DNA from: Fragilaria crotonensis
Taxonomy: Eukaryota > Bacillariophyta > Fragilariophyceae > Fragilariales > Fragilariaceae
Direction: 5' to 3'
DNA: 64,000 bases
NCBI GenBank assembly: GCA_022925895.1
Contig: JAKSYS010000133.1
Span: 45,257-109,256 of the forward strand
The stretch's first letter is position 1, and each line of letters opens with the position of its first letter. Positions 1-11,349 of this stretch are shown here, piece after piece. The notes under the pieces were generated by a model that saw nothing but the letters and a program-made list of their open reading frames with translations, searched no databases and was not told the DNA's origin. The position numbers and the translations under genes were made by a program.

Positions 1-528
1 AAGGATTGAGGATATCAAGAGACTGGCGGCAACTTTTGAGGTCTTTCCAGAAGGAAAAGGTGTTGGGAACGAGTGCTTCTGAAATCGCAAACAGATAAAG
101 TGGTAGGCGGTAGGCGGGTCCTCCTACTAGGGAGAGTATTCTGCTTGGGACTCCTACATTGTTGATTCCGGAGATTGTTCCTAGAGAGAGAGAGTATTCG
201 TCTTGGGACTCCTCTTGTGTTGATTCCGCAAAATGTTCTAGACTGTATCTGCTCGAGAGATGGATGAAAGTTGTTTCTTGAGTCCTCTGCAATTATGGGA
301 ATCGAACGTACTGTGCAGGAGCAGTTCCCCCTCTCGTTAACAAGTTACACTTATCATTGCTATTTGAGTGAACTCTCTTCACGCTGTGTTGCAATGGTCA
401 GCGCGTGTCAGAACTGTGGTGCGGCGGCTGATACCTTTAACTGTAACGCACCTCTGATATGACACATATGCTAGCCGTAAGCAACTCTAGAAAAATCTAC
501 GCTTGAATCGAATTGCTGCTCCTTGCAG

Positions 529-2353
529 TTCGCCATTTTTGGAATCTTTTCCTCATGGCTTGCCAGCATTGAAGTTTCTTCTTGTGGCTTTCTCAGTCGC
601 GCTTGGGGTGGCACATGCTACTACTACGACGACTATCGAAGGACGTTCGCCCGAGAGACTTCGAGGCGGTGCGTCTCCTCGTATAGATGCCTTCTCTTCT
701 CAGTACTCCACCGCAGAAGGTCCCAAGGGCGACAACGATGCCAAGCTACGAAGTGGCGGCAACGAGAATTACTTCAAGGGAAAGAGTCTTGTTTATGACT
801 CTCGTGAGGAAGGTAATAGGAACGAACACAAGATCGGGAGACATCTCATGATGGACGGTCGCATGGGCAAGAAAATGGGTGGTCGTAGTGACGACGCTCA
901 AAAGGAAGGCCATAATTTGAACCATAGTAATGACGGACCATCTGGCAAGGGTAGGGGCAAAAAGGGAGATGGCAATGCAGGTGTTGAGTCCCATAGTAAT
1001 GACGGACCATCTGGCAAGGGTAGGGGCAAAAAGGGAGATGGCAATGCAGGTGTTGAGTCCCCGACAACTCCCACTCTGGCTCCCTTCACCTTTGCACCTG
1101 TTGCTGATCCCAGTTCTGCCCCAGGCGCCCCAACCTCCTCCTCTTTGACACCGGAACAAGTTGAGTCCCCGACAACTCCCACTCTGGCTCCCTCCACCTT
1201 TGCACCTGCTGCAGATCCCAGTTCTGCCCCAGGCGCCCCAACCTCCTCCTCTTTGACACCGGAACAAATAGCCTGCAATTTTCTCAACATTTCATCTTTG
1301 ACGGAATGCCGAGCGACAGTCGAAGTTCTTGAAAGTAACTTCCCTGATGATTCAACCATTCCCAGTGAGATTGGACTCTTGACTCAGTTGACCGCTCTAG
1401 AGTTCATCTTTGGCATGACTGGGAGTATTCCGTCATCCATGTCACGCCTCACCAAATTGACGCTCTTGACTTTTTCCCAGACTACGTTGACTGGAACCTT
1501 CCCGTCGTCCTTGTCAAGTCTCACCCTGCTGGAACAGTTGGATATACATGGTAATGATCTGTTGATTGGGGGCATTCCGTCGTTCTTGTCAAGCCTCACC
1601 AAGCTGGCGTACTTAAATGTCGGTGGAACTCAGGTGACTGGAAGTTTTCCGTCGTTCTTGTCAAGCCTCACCCAGCTCACATATTTGCAAATCGCTGACC
1701 TAAGTTTCACTGAGCCAATTCCGACGTGGCTTTCTAGTCTCACGAAGCTCCAAAGTTTAACGCTCTTCAACAACAATTTCTCAGGGTCGATCCCATCGTC
1801 CTTGTCAAGCCTCACCCAGCTGGAATATCTGTATTTGGATGGAAATGCCTTGTTGACGGGGAGCGTTCCGTCAGTTTTGTCAAGCCTGACCCAACTGACG
1901 TACTTGTATGTCCACGGTACTCCTTGGACTGGGAGCCTTCCGTCATCTTTGTCAAGCCTAACTAAGCTGACAAACTTGGTTCTCAGTAATGCTCGTTTGA
2001 CTGGGACCATTCCCTCATGGCTCTCCACTCTCACAATGCTTGAAGATTTTTTTCTTCTCAACAACTTCTTGACCGGGACGATTCCATCGTCCTTGTCGAT
2101 CCTCACCCAGCTCGATTCTTTGGGGCTTTCAAACAATACCTTGACTGGGTCGATTCCAGCATCGTTTTCCAACCTCACGAATCTCCAGGTTTTTTACGTA
2201 GATGATACTGATTTGACAGGGAGCGTTCCGTCGGCCATGTGTTCATTTAACACCTCCACATATGACATTACGATCTTGATTGACTGCGGCGAAATTGCAT
2301 GCAGTTGTTGCAATGATGGTTCTGCCGACTTTTCAGACTATCCTTGCGAATAA
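529..2353 (+). CDS. Secreted leucine-rich-repeat protein (5' end unresolved)
   Basis: The reading frame is open from 491 to the TAA at 2351-2353 but has no ATG near its start. A TTGCAG acceptor ends at 528, so a short upstream exon probably supplies the start codon. The N-terminus has a hydrophobic signal-peptide-like core (KFLLVAFSVALGVAHA). A charged Gly/Lys/Ser-rich segment and a Thr/Ser/Pro-rich linker follow, both carrying in-frame tandem duplications. From about 1270 to 2240 there are roughly a dozen 23-24-residue repeats of the plant-type LRR pattern (LTxLxxLxLxxNxLTGxIPSSLSSLTQL), then a Cys-containing tail. No transmembrane helix or kinase follows. LRR ectodomains of this type bind proteins or glycans outside the cell, but the ligand here is unknown. 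The LRR assignment is secure; the start is not. Confidence 0.8.
922..1060 (+). repeat. 69-bp in-frame tandem duplication
   Basis: Two near-identical 69-bp units begin at 922 and 991. Each encodes 23 residues rich in Gly, Lys and Asp in the linker of the LRR protein. The length is a multiple of three, so the reading frame is kept. Confidence 0.9.
1052..1267 (+). repeat. 108-bp in-frame tandem duplication
   Basis: Two 108-bp units begin at 1052 and 1160. Each encodes 36 residues of Thr/Pro/Ser/Ala-rich linker just before the LRR domain. They differ at only a few bases, for example Phe to Ser in 'APFTFAP/APSTFAP'. Confidence 0.9.
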
Positions 2354-3255
2354 GTGCACGAGTTTAAGAGAAGATAATTGGCTTCCTCTCCCCTGTGCTG
2401 CAACGCTTGAAAGGAGAAGATGAAGCGGGGCACGTGCAGTGCAACAATTTGCATGCAAACGACCGTCGAGTTTATGAACTATTGTGTAAAGCGTTAGTGT
2501 AAAGAGAAGAAGTTTGTCCTATTTTAGACTTCAGGATTTTCTTGGCACAAGGTTTCGCATACGAAATGAGACTTTGATGGGGTGAAATACAGAAGAAATC
2601 GAAATGGTGATCAAATCAGGACGGTACGACATACAACACGGGGTTTATCTAGCTAATTCTGGCAGTGGTCTTCGGTGTCGGGTATTGTAGAATGCGAAAT
2701 GAGGATGTGCTTCCGACGTCAGATTACCATGGTATTGCATATGCAAGTCAACCAACTAACGGGTGGTCTCAACCCAATCTCGCCGCCGGCAAGGTCTTCT
2801 CCCGCATCTTTCTCGCGACGTGGTCCTGTCCACCTGGAACCCTCCTTGTCCTGCATTCGCTTGTGTAACGTCGACTCTTCATGCACAATTCGGCAAATAG
2901 TATCTCCATCAACGGCGTAGCTGCGCAGGCAACGAGGGTGGCCCTCACTGCAAGAATTCCATTTCGCCACCATGCAATTCAACGGTTTCATAAGTTGTTC
3001 GAACAACAATAAGAAATATTGGATGATGATGCCTCTTTTGTAGTGGCTTTGTCGTCATCGTTGTAAGCATGTTGATGTTGATGTGGTTGTTGATGATGAT
3101 CTCTTGCTTCCATACAACACACGCACATGCAAGGTATTTGGCAGTAGATAAGTGATCGGGTGATGGTGGAGTTCGGATGCTGTCAAACCGATGCGCCGGC
3201 GCAGGAGCACGCTTCTGTTGTAGGCCACGTCGTCGTAGTCAATGCTGTTGGGATT
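2354..3255. other. Intergenic region between convergent genes
   Basis: This is the 3' flank of the LRR gene and of the armadillo-like gene, whose ends face each other. It has GAT/GTT-rich simple sequence around 3025-3100. I see no gene with recognisable similarity. Confidence 0.5.
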
Positions 3256-4305
3256 TCAGAGAGGAGCTTCACCCGATGATACGAGCCCTTGTTTCCGCTG
3301 TTCTTCGCGCTTCTGAGCAGCAGCTTTCCTGTGCTGTTCGTTTGCAAGAATGATATCCCAACTTGGGTCGAAACGATGAGTCGGTAACAGTTCTTTCGCG
3401 CGGCGAAGAATAGCAGCTTGTCCCAAGTGAAGCAACGGGCAAGTTTTCTGACTGCTTCTCCAGGATTCCACTAAAAGTCGAACCACATTAGGATCGCTCG
3501 CGCATAGCTCTGCGCTTTCCATGCACTTTTCCGCCATGTTGATAAGTGTAGAGGAGGACCTAAACACTCCTTCGCGCCATGGATCGGAAGAAGCTGGTAA
3601 TGAAAGTGTATCATCGTCATCCTGGCCAGAACCGTACTTTAGCCTCCAGATGAGCATCTCCGAAACACCACAATTGTGCAACAACGTGCAGTTTTCCGTG
3701 GTCGAGTGTGTAACGTTGCGCAATGCCCCAATCGCACACGTCAACAATTTCAGGTGGAGGTTGTCAAGCTCATTCCAGTAGACACCGTCGTATTTCCTCA
3801 AATATTCTGACAGAAGCTGCATCCCACCCATGTCATCAAAGGATATTGTTCGCAGCGCCTCGCGAGTACCTGCCGACCCACACGCTAAATCACGAATGGC
3901 TCCCAAACAAGCAATCGCGAGTCGGACCATCGATTCGACCTCTTCATCGATACACGTCGTCGATTCTCGTGGAGCCGGAATTTTACAACGTAGTTCTGTG
4001 AGTGTGAAAAGAAGAGCATGGAGAGCGCCCGCATGGCGCAATTCTTCTCCGCGTTCTCCACGGCACAGCGCCATACTTCCCATTTGCAATTCCACCAATT
4101 TGGTCCTTTCGCGATACTCCACGTCGACGGATTGAATGAGAGACATGAGTTGCCCTGTATCAAGTTCCGAATATTTTCCGTCGGACTGCGACTCAATCAA
4201 CTCATCATCTCCGTTGTCACCAAAGGCAAACCCACCGCCGAACCAGGAAGTGTCCTCGTCGAGAGCATCGTCGTATTCATCTCCGAGTTCCTCGTCATTC
4301 TCCAT
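3256..4305 (-). CDS. Armadillo-like helical-repeat protein
   Basis: The frame is intact from the ATG at 4305 to a TGA at 3256-3258 (349 aa). It stays open a further 13 codons upstream, where AG acceptors (TTTAG, AACAG) could join a 5' exon. The N-terminus is acidic (NDEELGDEYDDALDED). The rest is mostly amphipathic helices: 'MVRLAIACLGAIRDLACGSAGTREALR' and 'LKLLTCAIGALRNVTHSTTENCTLLHNCGVSEMLIWRL' carry the armadillo signature of a helix with GALRNL-like text followed by a residue-counted loop. ARM proteins act as protein-binding scaffolds. No catalytic motif is visible and the partner is unknown. The C-terminus is Lys/Arg/Gln-rich. Fold assignment is moderately sure; function is not assigned. 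Confidence 0.65.
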   Translation of the reverse strand: MENDEELGDEYDDALDEDTSWFGGGFAFGDNGDDELIESQSDGKYSELDTGQLMSLIQSVDVEYRERTKLVELQMGSMALCRGERGEELRHAGALHALLFTLTELRCKIPAPRESTTCIDEEVESMVRLAIACLGAIRDLACGSAGTREALRTISFDDMGGMQLLSEYLRKYDGVYWNELDNLHLKLLTCAIGALRNVTHSTTENCTLLHNCGVSEMLIWRLKYGSGQDDDDTLSLPASSDPWREGVFRSSSTLINMAEKCMESAELCASDPNVVRLLVESWRSSQKTCPLLHLGQAAILRRAKELLPTHRFDPSWDIILANEQHRKAAAQKREEQRKQGLVSSGEAPL

Positions 4306-4646
4306 ACTTTCAGCTGTTATCCAGTATCGAAGATCAGTTGACAAATTGCTAAATCTCTTCTTATAATGATAGCAATTGCGATGGTCGACAACTAAGCGAC
4401 CATCCAGACTGGAGGTGATGAGATCGAGGAGGCTGCATACGTCGGATGTTCGGTGGTGAACTGGTGTGCAATCTGCTCAAGTGGTTGTACATCATAGTTG
4501 TGCTTGTGATGGAGAGTGGAGAGTAGTACATACTAGTAGTTGTAGTACCAGGTATCATACTTGTATGCACATTACCGGTAGTCATCAGTTTGAGCATTGA
4601 GCGTAGTACCAGTCGTAGCAGTATTCGTATGCATGGTACCGTATTA
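4306..4646. other. 5' flank of the ARM-like gene up to the retrotransposon
   Basis: This is a short spacer between the ARM-like gene and the target duplication of the large LTR element. It contains GTACTAG/TAGTAC-rich text and no convincing gene. A 5' exon of the ARM-like gene could lie here. Confidence 0.4.
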
Positions 4647-4651
4647 GGTTA

Positions 4652-5556
4652 TGATGGATTCTGCGTGCGAGCGCGGAGTGGAGGCCAGACCATGGTTAAA
4701 TCGGGCGCACGCCAGACCGGGGTCGCAGGCAGGTGGTGACGTCACGGTGACGGTATCGGTCGCTACAGTACGAACGTTGGCCGGTGGTACGGTTTCAGGA
4801 CTACTGGATGCTACGCTAGCGGCAGAGGAAGCGGGAGTGCTAGTAGCAAACGCGACGGTATACGCGTGGGAGTCTACTGGACGGGTATACTGAGCTACGG
4901 TATGACTAGGCGTAACTACAGTACATGTAGACGTAGACACAGTGCTAGTAGGCGAAGCAACTGTGCTGGTATCTGTAGGTACGATGCAAGTAGATGGTGC
5001 TACGTTGCGCGTAGGTGACACTACAGTATGTGGACGTGGGTGGAGTCCTACGGTGACGTCGGTAGCCAAGTGGGTACTAGTACACTGGCTATCGCTACAG
5101 GGGGACTGATCCGTGACGACGGCGGGTAAAATGTCGTCATGGTCAGTTACGCTGCTACGAAAATTGTACATTGTGGAAAATTGGGGGCCGGACTAAATAT
5201 ATTTACAGTGGTAGACAAATTTGTGAGAAATCGTTGATCACAAGTGAGTGATCAACTTCGTTTGATGAGTGTTTCTGAGGAACACTCAGGAACACAAATG
5301 AAACGGTGCACGTCTGAAGAGTGCACGTCTGAAAAGGTGTACGTCTGAAGAGGTCGTACGAGGCCGAGCGTTGGGCGAGAAAATGGTCGTTTATGCAACG
5401 AACGACATGAAAACGATCGTTACAATTTCTGAGTGGGATATGATTCCCGTACGACAGTAACGATACGACGTATACTGTTTACTAGCCTAATGTGAAGTGT
5501 CGTACTGAATAATGTAGATAGTAAAAATACGTAGGAGCGGTACTAAAAGTCTGTCA
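4652..5556 (-). repeat. 3' LTR of the large Copia element
   Basis: This 905-bp LTR is bounded by TG and CA and preceded by the target duplication GGTTA. On the minus strand it carries an open frame (5171 to 4644) that is also open in the other LTR. Confidence 0.93.
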
Positions 5557-5564
5557 CCCCTCTT
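5557..5564 (-). promoter_or_regulatory. Polypurine tract
   Basis: The minus-strand sequence AAGAGGGG abuts the 3' LTR directly. This is where plus-strand DNA synthesis is normally primed in LTR elements. Confidence 0.75.
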
Positions 5565-5567
5565 GAA

Positions 5568-8500
5568 TCAGATCTCCGTAGAAATTGGTGATGGAGAAAG
5601 TAGGTGATCAGGGAGTTTGCAAAAGATTTTGTCAAGGTGAGGATCAATCTTGGAGGATGTCTGAGTTTTGGTTAGGATGTCAGCAAGTTGAGAGTCACAA
5701 GGGATCCAATAGAGTTGATGAGTACCATCTTGTTGGCCTTGGCGGACAAAGTGAAAGCGTCTTTCAATGTGGCGAGTTTTGCGAGTTAGTTTGCCATTCT
5801 TGGCGATTTGAACAGTTGCTTCATTGTCAATCATAAGGACAGATGGGATTGTAGGTAAACGTTGGGAAGATTCGCGCCATTGTTTAGTGCCAAGGTATGT
5901 CATATCATATAAGAGCATTCTGATGTGGGCAGTAGCCATAGTTGCAGAGCAGGCTGCCATGTATTCAGCTTCAGAGGTTGACATTGCAATTGGGGTAGGC
6001 ATTGTTGAGTTGGCTTCAATGAGAGCACCATTGTGAAAGATCATGTATCCAACAGTTGATCTGCCAGTGTCAGGGCAATCTTGCCAGCTGGCATCAGAGA
6101 AGACAGTCAGGTCAGAGTATGGAATGCTGTGTTGGGCACAGATACTATAGATTGGGTTAGAGGTGCCATCAGGATAGAATTTCAAGGCATAGCTGGGTCG
6201 GCGTCTGAGATAGCCAAATAACCAGATAAGGGCGGAAGTCAAGTTCACCGGGCAGATGCAGGCTTTTGCAAGTTTGCAGACTGCAAAAGGATATCGGCTC
6301 GTGTGTTATATGCTAGATAAAGTAGGGTGCATACGGCTGAGCGAAACGGGAGGCGGGAATGTCTTTTCTCAATTATAGACTTGTCATGATCGGTGACAGG
6401 GCGGTTATCTTTGGTGAAGACGTAATCGGGTGGGAAGGGAGTTTCGCGTTCAGGGAATTCGGAATCTGGGTCATAACGTTGGAGAGCGTTTAAGACATAT
6501 CGGTGTTGGTCTAGAGTGTAAGTGGAATCTTTGTGGCGGTGGATGCGCATTTGCAGGAACCATTGTGCAGGACCAAGGAATTTCACGTCAAAGCGGTTGC
6601 GGACGGAATCTTCGAAAGATTTCTCGATGGAATCATTGCTTCCAACATAAAGCATGTCATCAACGAAGAATAGGAGGCGAAGCCATTGGTTGTGTTTGTC
6701 ATAGTAAACAAAATAGGATGGTTCTGCTTGGGATTGAATGAATCCTTGAGAGTAAAGCCATTCAGAGAATTCAATGTTCCAATATTTGCCTGAGTAGACA
6801 AGGCCATAGATTCCTTTGTCAAGAAGAAGTGGGACTCCAAAGTATTTGGCATATTCTGGGAAGTGGTAAGCAAGGTAAAGTGGCAGGATCACAAAGTGAC
6901 GTCCAATAACTTTGGCTTGAAGATAGGCTCAATGAAGTCAGCACCTTTAAGGATGCGGCGGAAAGCACAGGTTTTGGATATGAGGAGCTTGACCCCTCTT
7001 GAAGATGCACAGGGTGACCATGTGTCTTCAAAGGTTGAGGATCTCAATTGGGATAGTGTTAGATTTATTTACTTTCTTGGTGTTTTCCTCTCTTTGTTTG
7101 AGTAGTTGTTGCTGGTACTTTGCTTTAGTTTTCTTGATTCTTCTCTTTTCCATGTCGTGCGCAACAAGGCGGGCTTTGAGTTTGTCAAGTTTGCCAGATG
7201 CTGTTTGCTTTGCTTTGAGCACAAGTTTAACTGGGATAATCAATTCATCTACATGGGGTTTCTGGCCAGGATGAAGGTACCATGATCAATGAGGTTCTTG
7301 ATTTCCATTTTGATTGCATGAAGCCAGGCAGAGCGGATGTCATCATCAAGTTTGAGGACAGCTTGAAAGGATTGGGGTTCTGGCAAGTATTTATCAACAG
7401 GATCATCATTTTCTGTGGATGTGTCAGCAGAGGCATCAAGGGTAAGCATGGCAGTGTGGATAGGGTCAATGGATGGTGGTGATTCAGCACATTCTTGGAA
7501 GTAAAGTGTCATCTCTTTCTGAAGGGGTGTGTGTCTCTTCTGGTGATGAGTGAGGTTGAGCAATTGAGGTGCAGGTGGTGTTGGACCAGGTTGTAGATCA
7601 TCATCATCAGTGTCATCATCATTGTCAATAGTCTCAATGGGAAGGGGATGCTTATCATTGTTAGTGGGTTCTTCAATGAAGGAAGAGGGATTGATTCCAA
7701 GGTTGGCAACAGATCCAGTTTGGTGAATGATGGTGGGTTCTGAATTCTCAACATTTTCAAGTCCATTAGGGTCCATGTGAGAGCGGATGGGAATGGCTCC
7801 AGCAAAGGGTTTGGAGTCAAAAGCAAGGGCAGAGCTGAAATCTTCATCAAAATAAGCGTCACGGGTTGTGATAATTCGTTGAGGATGGTCTGGGAATAGA
7901 CAAGCCAGCCAGCAGAGTTTTCAGGGAATCAATAAAAGTTCCACGGGATGCGTTGGAGCTGTTGTTTATAAGTGATTAACTTGTTCCGAAAGGTCGGTTC
8001 GTAACGTTTGAAATAGACTGGGCATCCAAATACGCGGAAGTTGATGAGGCTGGGTTTTCGGCCATAACTATAGTGGAAGGGGTTGTAGGATTTCCATCTT
8101 GATCAGTAACATTCTTTGCAGGGCAAGCATTGACAATTTGGACTGCATAGGCATGAGCATGGTGAAAGAAGGCACCTCCAAGTCTGGCAGTGTTGAGCAG
8201 AGTGTTTGCAATGTTGTGGACTTCTCTCCATTTGGCTTCACAAATTCCATTCATTTCTTGATGTTCAGGGCTGCAGCTTCAACTTTGATTCCAAGATTGG
8301 TGCAAGTTGAGATAAATTTGGCTGAAGTAAATGCTGTTCCAGCATCAGTGCGGATAAAGCGGACAGATTGGGTGCGGCCAAGAAGTTCTGATTGTGTGAG
8401 CCAAGATTGCAGGGCAGTGAGAATGGATAAGGTGCTTTCAGTGGGTAGTCCAATCCAACCAGTTAGTTTGCCAGGAGTTGTCACAATGAAAAGGTAAGCA

Positions 8501-8643
8501 GAATAGTTAGTGCTAGTTGTCAGGCCAAAGCGGAATGGGTTTCTTAGAAGGTCAAGGTGAAGTTGATGGAATGGTTCTGAACCTTGGCGGAGTGGGACTT
8601 TGCTTCTGGCGCGTTTTGGCTGATTGAAATTCTGATTGGCCAA
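5568..8643 (-). pseudogene. Copia pol: integrase, reverse transcriptase, RNase H (frameshifted)
   Basis: Several overlapping minus-strand frames together give a Copia pol. Integrase (8643 to about 7976) shows the three catalytic acidic positions in 'HLDLL', 'RTDAGTAF' and 'NGICEAKWREVHN'. RT begins in 7776-7249 with 'AWLHAIKMEIKNLIDHGTF', continues in another frame with 'KARLVAHD', and its active site FFVDDMLYVGSND lies in 6892-6245. RNase H (6248-5568) has 'STSEAEYMAACSATMA' and ends with the usual 'ADILTKTQT' tail. At least four frame changes separate these parts. The family assignment is certain; activity is not expected from this copy. Confidence 0.9.
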
Positions 8644-9377
8644 GTTTGAGTGTCAGTGGCTGGTGACAAAATGTGATCATTCCAAACATGGTGAAGGGAT
8701 CCAGTCATAAGATTGCGGAAATTACGATGTGCAAGGCGACGGGATGTGATCTCAAGTGGCAAGGTTGCAGTGGGTTGGTCTGGGTTTGGATTGGTTGAAG
8801 TGTCCAAGTGTTGCTCAAAAGTGATGGCAGGTGAGTTTGAAGTGTCATCAGAAGTTGTGTTGGGTTGGGAAGTCATGGAGAAAGCTTGTTCAGAGGGTAG
8901 CTCTTGAAGGATGGTTGGCCATGTGTATGTTGAGTTGTTGGGAAAGCGGATTGTGGTTGCTCTGTTCTGGATGATGACTGTGAAGTTTTGGGTGGCAGAG
9001 ATGGCAGTCAGGGAAAGCAGACGGTGACTAAGACCTTCAATGTAGTAAACATCAGCAAGACCAAGGATAGCTTTCTGTCCTTCTGTGGTTGTAAAGAAAC
9101 AGTCAGTTGTGCCTTTGAAAGTGGATATCTTGGTGGTTCCATCAGCAAGGGAAACAGGTACATGGCAGGGTTCAACATCATGGAGATCACTGAAAACAGG
9201 AGTGTAGTGACTTGTGGCACCACTGTCAGGGAGCCAATTATCAAGATCTGGTGGTCCAAAGCGCTGATATGTAGACATGGGATCATCTGGGAAATATTCA
9301 ATTGCATCAGTGCTGGGAGGTGAGTGTGACATGGAGGGTACAAAATCATTGTCAGTCAGTGATGGGTTGATTTCCAT
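8544..9377 (-). CDS. Copia protease and GAG-pre-integrase segment
   Basis: A 277-codon minus-strand frame carries the retropepsin active site in 'NWLPDSGATSHYTP' (catalytic Asp in DSG), followed by the conserved 'VYYIEGLSHRLLSLTA' block of Copia proteins. The zinc-binding start of integrase, 'LAHRNFRNL', comes after. It matures the Gag-Pol polyprotein in intact relatives. It overlaps the start of the integrase frame, so the polyprotein is interrupted here. Confidence 0.85.
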   Translation of the reverse strand: MEINPSLTDNDFVPSMSHSPPSTDAIEYFPDDPMSTYQRFGPPDLDNWLPDSGATSHYTPVFSDLHDVEPCHVPVSLADGTTKISTFKGTTDCFFTTTEGQKAILGLADVYYIEGLSHRLLSLTAISATQNFTVIIQNRATTIRFPNNSTYTWPTILQELPSEQAFSMTSQPNTTSDDTSNSPAITFEQHLDTSTNPNPDQPTATLPLEITSRRLAHRNFRNLMTGSLHHVWNDHILSPATDTQTWPIRISISQNAPEAKSHSAKVQNHSINFTLTF

Positions 9378-11158
9378 TTAGGGCAAGTTGGTATCAGGCC
9401 AGATTGTTGGTGGTCCATTGTTAAAGACAGGGTTGGTGTTTGATGAAGCAAGGAAGGCTTGATGGTAATGAGTTGTTTCAGCATGAGGTGAAGATGAATC
9501 AGTGACAAAATAAGCTCTGTGATTTCTGGGAGCAGTGTTCTCATTATTGGTTGGTGATCTTGGGTTTCCTCCATTTCTGTTATTGGTGTTCTGAGGTCTG
9601 TTAGTTGCAGTTGGGCATTGTCTTGCATAGTGACCAGTTCTTCCACAATTGTTACAAACTATGTTGGTGGCATTATTGGGTGAAGGATTTGGCCGAAATG
9701 GGGTGGAATTGCTCTGCGGTCGACGCTGGTTATTGGAATTTGATGAAGTTGGTCGCAAGGGCGGTCGGTTGCCATGATTCGGTCTAGGTGGCGGAGCGTT
9801 GCGACGATTGTTTTGGTGATTGTTCGGACGGTTTGAATGCTGATTTTGGTTGCTCTGGGGTCTGATTGGTGGCCGATTGCTGCTGCTGTTTTGTTGGGTA
9901 TAAGGTCGCAAAATTGAGCTGAGAGCTTGATGTTGTCGCGGGTGAATTGTTTCTGGAAAGTCGGACGATGGGTGGGACGATGGAATTGTTGACGGGCAGC
10001 ATTGGCATGTTGGTTATAATTGCGTTGATTTTGTGATGGCAAAGTTAGGCCGCGGGATTCGTCAATATTCAAAAGATGGCTCTCAAGTTCGGAGAAAGCG
10101 GGCAATTCTTCATCGTTAAGTTCGGCTCTGCGGAGGTCGGCATCAAAACGTTGGTAAGAGGCAGCATAAAAATGGTGATTGCTTCCACCGCGAATGGCTC
10201 TTTTAATAAGATCTGCGTCAGTATTGGGAATGCCGGCGTGGTAGCAATCGCGCGTCAAAACTCGGATGCGATTCAAATAGGAGGTTGCAACTTCATTGTG
10301 GCCTTGTTTGATTGAATAAAAGGCTTCTCTTGTGCGTTCAACATGATCTGGAGTAAGCGGGGCACAATGTCGGCGGAGAGTAAAGATTGCAGTTCTGGCA
10401 TCTGGTGGGCCATCAATAATGTGTTTCTGGCAAGGGTCACAAACATGTGTAAAGATTAGGTTGTAAATTGCAGTGCCAATGAAGGGATGGGAGTAGGAAA
10501 TCTGTTTGGGCCAAAGATCAAAGACTTGGCGTGTCCAGGGAGAGATGTTACAAACGATGCGGAGGTTATCCATGAAGGCATTGAATTGTCGGCGTCGGGC
10601 GACAAGATCGGTTGGATAAGAAAGTTTGCGGAGATTGGCATTTTTGGCATATTTCAAAAGGGTTTTAGTTAAATCTTCAATGGGTGGATAAGTGAAGTCA
10701 GTTCTGGTTGAAGAAGTTAGTGCATCTGGGGATTGCAAAGGGATCTGAGGAGGGTCATCCTGTTGGTCTTCATTGTCTTCATCATCAGTAAAGAATGTTT
10801 CATGAATTGGAGGATAGGCAAAAGTTGGATGCTTTGCAGGTTTGTCCTTTGCTGCAGGTTTGGAAGGATTGTCTGTCTTTGGTGAAGAGGATGTTTCAAT
10901 TTGGGTGTCTGGTTGCACAGATTTTGGAGAGAATTTGTGTTACAGTTCGTGAAAGGCGTTTCAAAGGGTTTTCGGCAGGTGTGTCAATTTCTTGAGCTTG
11001 GACGTCAGAAGATGGCTGATTTGCATCAATATTTGGCGTTTCGTGTCGGGAAATGTCAGTTTCGGAAGAATTGTCAGAAGTATCTGGATCTGCAGTTTCT
11101 GGTTCAATTTCAGGGGATTTTCTTCTTGAAGAGACGATCTACGGGTGCGGACAACCAT
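9378..11158 (-). pseudogene. Copia gag with one zinc knuckle (frameshifted)
   Basis: The gag probably starts at the ATG at 11158 (MVVRTRRSS) with an acidic, disordered N-terminus. Two frame changes bring it to the 419-codon frame ending at 9659, whose helical core contains 'RRRQFNAFMDNLRIVCNISPWTRQVFDLW' and 'EVATSYLNRIRVL', as in UBN2-like Copia Gag. A third change leads to the Asn/Pro/Arg-rich nucleocapsid frame (9911-9378) with one CCHC knuckle, CNNCGRTGHYARQC. Gag packages element RNA. The breaks mean this copy cannot make a full-length protein as read. Confidence 0.85.
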
Positions 11159-11349
11159 AAGGGCTGTGTGTTCACAAAAGATGATTCTTGTTTGTCCAAT
11201 TGAAATCTTACTACATTACAATTACTGCTGTCCATTCTTGTAGCATTTACACCAATGTGTCTGTACAGGCAAGAAGGATCAGGTAAGTTGCAAGTAGTAA
11301 CCTGGTTGTTAAAGAGACTAGTGTTCACACCAGACTCACCAGGGGTTGC